Positions 5,108 through 8,470 of a stretch of 8,470 bases of DNA are shown piece after piece. The stretch is from Sulfurovum sp. GTDB lineage: Bacteria > Campylobacterota > Campylobacteria > Campylobacterales > Sulfurovaceae. The position numbers and the translations under genes were made by a program. The stretch is taken from positions 1 to 8,470 of the forward strand of contig WGDG01000134.1 in the NCBI GenBank assembly GCA_015493425.1. Direction: 5' to 3'. Position 1 is the first letter of the stretch. Each line of letters begins with the position of its first letter. Under the pieces are notes generated by a model. The model searched no databases. It saw only the letters and a list, made by a program, of their open reading frames with translations, and was not told the origin of the DNA.

Positions 5108-5126
5108 TACCCAACTGCCTCGGGTA
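5108..5126 (+). other. Short stem-loop in the rplL-rpoB spacer
   Basis: TACCC (5108-5112) pairs with GGGTA (5122-5126) around a 9-nt loop. It lies between two stronger hairpins, so it may simply be part of a larger folded spacer. Five pairs alone is weak support. Confidence 0.25.
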
Positions 5127-5133
5127 CAGCGAT

Positions 5134-5173
5134 AAACTATTCGGAGACATTTCATACCCTCCTCTAATAGTTT
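5134..5173 (+). other. Extended stem-loop in the rplL-rpoB spacer
   Basis: AAACTATT (5134-5141) pairs perfectly with AATAGTTT (5166-5173). Inside, GGAG (5143-5146) can pair with CTCC (5159-5162), leaving a small asymmetric internal loop and a 12-nt terminal loop. E. coli has an RNase III cleavage hairpin between rplL and rpoB, and this stem may serve a similar processing purpose. That is an inference from position. Confidence 0.4.
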
Positions 5174-5273
5174 CTTAGTGTGCCTGATCTGAACCTTTGT
5201 TCTATGTTCAATATTAGACGTCTGAAACAAACGACACAACCATTCATAACCAACCATCACCATAAGGATAAAC

Positions 5274-8200
5274 ATGTTAAATTCTTTGCATTCTGGTAAC
5301 AGACTTCGCGTCGACTTTTCCAAGACCCCCAGAGAGATAGAGATCCCCAACCTGCTCCAGCTTCAGCAAAAGAGTTACGAAGATTTTCTCATGCTCGGAG
5401 AAAGAGACCGTAAAAGCTCTACGCTTGAGAAGGTTTTCCGTTCTGCATTCCCGATTCATGATCAGCAAAACCGTCTGACCCTGACGTACAAAAATTCAGA
5501 AATCATTAAACCGAAATATACAGTCAGAGAATGTATGGAGAGAGGGCTTACCTATGCGGTTTCCCTGAAAATGAATATAGAACTGATCATCTGGAACCGT
5601 GATGAGAAGACCGGTGAGAAACTCGATCCCAAAGAGATTAAACAGCAGGCTGTTTTTGTCCGTGATATTCCTTTAATGACAGATAGAACATCATTTGTTG
5701 TTAACGGTGTTGAAAGGGTTATTGTCAACCAGCTGCACAGAAGTCCCGGTGTTATTTTCAAGGAAGAAGAAGGAACAACAGTCAATTCAAGTCTGCTCTA
5801 TTCGGCACAGATTATTCCTGACCGCGGTAGCTGGCTTTACTTTGAATATGATGCAAAAGATATTCTTTATGCACGTATCAATAAAAGAAGAAAGATTCCT
5901 GTCACCATTCTTTTTAGAGCGCTCGATTACTCTAAAGACGATATTGTCAAACTTTTCTATCCGACGAAAGAGATCAAAATCAAAGACAATCGTTTTCTTG
6001 TTAAGTTTGACCCAAATGACTTTAGCGGACGTGCTGAGTACGATGTTAAGGATATGGACGGTAACGTCGTTGTCAGTGCCGGAAAGCGCTTGACAAAGAA
6101 GAAAGCACAGAAGCTCATCGAAGAGGGGCTGGAGTGGATCGAGTATCCGCTTGACGTACTGATGGAGCGTCACCTCGCTTCCCCTGTTATTGACCAGGAG
6201 AGCGGTGAAGTGCTTTACGATGTTGTGACTCCGCTGGATGAAACAAAACTCAAAAAGATGATCGAACAGGGTATCGATACTATTGAGATCATCAATGACC
6301 TTGCAGAAGGTACCGACAAGTCAATTATTAATGCCTTCATCGCTGACCAGGAGAGCCTGAGACTGCTCAAACAGACTGAAGAGATCGATGATGAGAATGT
6401 TCTCTCTGCAATTCGTATCTACAAGGTAATGAGACCGGGTGAGCCTGTCACACCTGAAGCGGCGAAGACATTCCTCAAACAGCTTTTCTTTGACCCTGAG
6501 CGTTACGACTTGACACAGGTAGGTCGTATGAAGATGAACCATAAGCTGGGTCTTGATGTACCTGAGTATGCAACAGTGTTGACTGCCAACGATTTGATCA
6601 ATACTGTCAAGTATCTTATTAAAGTCAAGAACGGCCAGGGACATATCGATGACCGTGACCACCTTGGTAACAGACGTATCCGTGCGATCGGCGAGCTGCT
6701 TGGAAACGAGCTGCATAATGGGCTTATCAAGATGCAAAAGGCGATCAAGGATAAGATGACAACCATTTCGGGCTCACTTGATGAACTGATGCCACACGAT
6801 CTTGTCAACTCCAAGATGATCACTAATACTATTCTCGAGTTCTTCTCGAGCGGTCAGCTCTCACAGTTTATGGATCAGACCAACCCGCTTTCTGAAGTGA
6901 CGCACAAAAGACGTCTCTCTGCACTGGGTGAAGGCGGTCTTGTCAAAGAGCGTGCCGGATTTGAAGTGCGTGATGTACACCCAACCCACTATGGACGTAT
7001 TTGTCCTATTGAAACACCGGAAGGTCAGAACATTGGTTTGATCAACACCCTGGCAACATATGCGAAAGTCAATGAACACGGTTTCATTGAAGCGCCTTAT
7101 AAAGTGGTTAAAGACGGCAAAGTAACCGACGAGATTGTTTATGTGACTGCAACACAGGAAGAAGACAAATGTATCGCACCTGCTTCAACCAAAGTAGATG
7201 AAAACGGTTATATCGTAGAAGACCTGATCGAAACACGACTCAACGGAAACATTGAGTTGAATGATAGAAGCAGGGTTAACCTGATTGATATTTCACCATT
7301 GATGATCTCCGGTTCTGCGGCAGCATTGATCCCGTTCCTTGAACACGATGATGCAAACCGTGCTCTGATGGGGTCGAACATGCAGCGTCAGGCAGTACCA
7401 CTGCTCAAGACCGAGGCTCCGGTTGTGGGTACAGGTATGGAAGCAATCGTCTCCCGTGATGCATGGGAAGCGGTCAAGGCCAAACGTGCGGGTAGAGTAG
7501 AGAAAGTAGATGCGAACAGCATTTATATCATGGGTGAAGATGAGACAGGGGTCTTCATTGATCACTATGCGCTTGAGAAGAATATGCGTACCAACCAGAA
7601 TACCACCTTTACGCAGACACCTATTGTCAAGCTCGGTGATGAAATTGCTGCGGGTCAGGTCATTGCGGATGGTGCGAACATGGATCAGGGTGAACTTGCC
7701 ATCGGTAAGAACATTATGGTCGCCTTTATGCCTTGGTACGGATATAACTACGAGGATGCGATTATTGTCTCTGAGAAAATTATCCGTGAAGACACCTTTA
7801 CCTCTGTACACACTTACGAAAAAGAGGTAGAGGCGCGTGAGCTCAAGCACGGGACGGAAGAGATCACCAGAGATATTCCGAATATTCGTGAAGATGAACT
7901 GCTGCACCTTGATGAGAGCGGTATTGTCAAAATCGGTACCTATGTGAAGCCGGGAATGATTCTTGTAGGTAAAGTCTCTCCAAAAGGTGAGATCAAGCCG
8001 ACACCGGAAGAGCGACTCTTGCGTGCGATCTTTGGAGAAAAAGCAGGTCATGTGGTCAACAAATCTCTTTATTGTCCTGCTTCTATGGAAGGGGTCGTTG
8101 TCGACATCAAAGTCTTTACCAAAAAAGGGTATGAAAAAGATGCTCGTGCGATTCAGGCATACGAAGAAGAAAAAGCACAGCTTGACAGTGATCATCATGA

Positions 8201-8470
8201 TCAGCTTTTGATGATCGACCGTGAAGAGATTCTCAGAATTTCACGCTACCTTTCCGAACAGCCGCTTGTCAAAGATGTTACTATCGGTGAGACAGAGTAC
8301 AAAGCCGGAGAGAAAATTCCGGAAGAGATCATCAAAGGTGTGAACCGTTTTGCACTTAGAGGTGTAGTACAGTCTTACAGTGATGAAGTACAAAATGAGT
8401 ATGAGTCTTTGAAAAACTTCTTCCTGAAGCAGAAAAAGCGTCTGAAGCAGGAACATGAAGAGAAGCTTTC
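5274..8470 (+). CDS. rpoB: DNA-directed RNA polymerase subunit beta (3' end beyond window)
   Basis: The reading frame stays open from the ATG at 5274 to the window edge: 1065 codons of an expected 1370-1400. The start gives MLNSLHSGNRLRVDFSKTP, a typical Campylobacterota RpoB N-terminus, with AAGGA at 5264-5268. The beta subunit forms one jaw of RNA polymerase and part of its active site. Visible landmarks are the fork-loop/rifampicin region at residues 525-551 (SSGQLSQFMDQ through HKRRLSAL), KERAGFEVRDVHPTHYGR with CPIETPEGQNIGLIN after it, PWYGYNYEDAI with Glu827-Asp828 near the active site, and PTPEERLLRAIFGEKA. Asp534, His544 and Ser549, equivalent to E. coli 516, 526 and 531, are the sensitive residues. 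Whether rpoB is fused to rpoC, as in Helicobacter, cannot be seen. Confidence 0.99.
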   Translation, partial: MLNSLHSGNRLRVDFSKTPREIEIPNLLQLQQKSYEDFLMLGERDRKSSTLEKVFRSAFPIHDQQNRLTLTYKNSEIIKPKYTVRECMERGLTYAVSLKMNIELIIWNRDEKTGEKLDPKEIKQQAVFVRDIPLMTDRTSFVVNGVERVIVNQLHRSPGVIFKEEEGTTVNSSLLYSAQIIPDRGSWLYFEYDAKDILYARINKRRKIPVTILFRALDYSKDDIVKLFYPTKEIKIKDNRFLVKFDPNDFSGRAEYDVKDMDGNVVVSAGKRLTKKKAQKLIEEGLEWIEYPLDVLMERHLASPVIDQESGEVLYDVVTPLDETKLKKMIEQGIDTIEIINDLAEGTDKSIINAFIADQESLRLLKQTEEIDDENVLSAIRIYKVMRPGEPVTPEAAKTFLKQLFFDPERYDLTQVGRMKMNHKLGLDVPEYATVLTANDLINTVKYLIKVKNGQGHIDDRDHLGNRRIRAIGELLGNELHNGLIKMQKAIKDKMTTISGSLDELMPHDLVNSKMITNTILEFFSSGQLSQFMDQTNPLSEVTHKRRLSALGEGGLVKERAGFEVRDVHPTHYGRICPIETPEGQNIGLINTLATYAKVNEHGFIEAPYKVVKDGKVTDEIVYVTATQEEDKCIAPASTKVDENGYIVEDLIETRLNGNIELNDRSRVNLIDISPLMISGSAAALIPFLEHDDANRALMGSNMQRQAVPLLKTEAPVVGTGMEAIVSRDAWEAVKAKRAGRVEKVDANSIYIMGEDETGVFIDHYALEKNMRTNQNTTFTQTPIVKLGDEIAAGQVIADGANMDQGELAIGKNIMVAFMPWYGYNYEDAIIVSEKIIREDTFTSVHTYEKEVEARELKHGTEEITRDIPNIREDELLHLDESGIVKIGTYVKPGMILVGKVSPKGEIKPTPEERLLRAIFGEKAGHVVNKSLYCPASMEGVVVDIKVFTKKGYEKDARAIQAYEEEKAQLDSDHHDQLLMIDREEILRISRYLSEQPLVKDVTIGETEYKAGEKIPEEIIKGVNRFALRGVVQSYSDEVQNEYESLKNFFLKQKKRLKQEHEEKL

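Noticed and set aside
6846..6926. Possible rifampicin-resistance changes in rpoB
   Set aside because: The residues matching E. coli Gln513, Asp516, His526 and Ser531 are all the sensitive type. The differences at 518, 524, 530 and 535 look like normal lineage variation.
7293..8198. A 301-codon open frame on the minus strand inside rpoB
   Set aside because: It lies wholly antisense to rpoB, whose conserved motifs are intact across the region. Its translation is low-complexity and resembles no known family, as expected for a shadow of a real gene.
8186..8205. Repeated TGATCA palindromes within rpoB
   Set aside because: They encode the in-frame residues Ser-Asp-His-His-Asp-Gln and are explained by coding sequence.

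Overview
The window is a core translation and transcription locus of a member of the Campylobacterota (formerly Epsilonproteobacteria). The gene order is tRNA-Tyr (3' end only), tRNA-Gly, tRNA-Thr, tuf, rpmG, tRNA-Trp, secE, nusG, rplK, rplA, rplJ, rplL and rpoB, all on the + strand. The rpmG, tRNA-Trp, secE order and the protein sequences (EF-Tu beginning MAKEKF, RpoB beginning MLNSLHSGNRLRVDF, an RpoB rifampicin-region reading LSQFMDQTNPLSEVTHKRRL) resemble Campylobacter and Sulfurimonas/Sulfurovum-type relatives. The genus is an inference from memory, not a search result.

Layout. Positions 1-316 hold the tRNA block. From 317 to 429 lie a striking 20-bp inverted repeat and a good tuf promoter. 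EF-Tu (430-1638) is followed by a compact hairpin, then the small zinc-ribbon protein L33 (1693-1845). A tRNA-Trp gene (1864-1939) sits inside the operon between rpmG and secE. SecE and NusG follow, then the L11-L1 pair, then a 200-nt leader upstream of the L10-L12 pair that looks like an L10 autoregulatory leader. After rplL comes a 211-nt spacer with several stem-loops, then rpoB, which runs off the right edge after 1065 codons.

How the genes work together. EF-Tu delivers aminoacyl-tRNA. L11, L10 and L12 build the ribosomal stalk that recruits EF-Tu and EF-G, and L1 forms the tRNA exit stalk. SecE is part of the protein-export channel. NusG binds RNA polymerase, whose beta subunit is rpoB, and couples it to the ribosome. 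Their expression must be balanced, and the visible candidate controls are RNA structures in the spacers rather than dedicated regulator genes.

I see no mobile element, CRISPR array, defence island or unknown system, and no orphan gene. Every gene is a recognised housekeeping gene. The points worth a second look are non-coding structures (tuf upstream palindrome, L10 leader, hairpins after tuf, rplA, rplJ and rplL), the tRNA embedded in the mRNA, and some unusual residues in EF-Tu and the stalk proteins.
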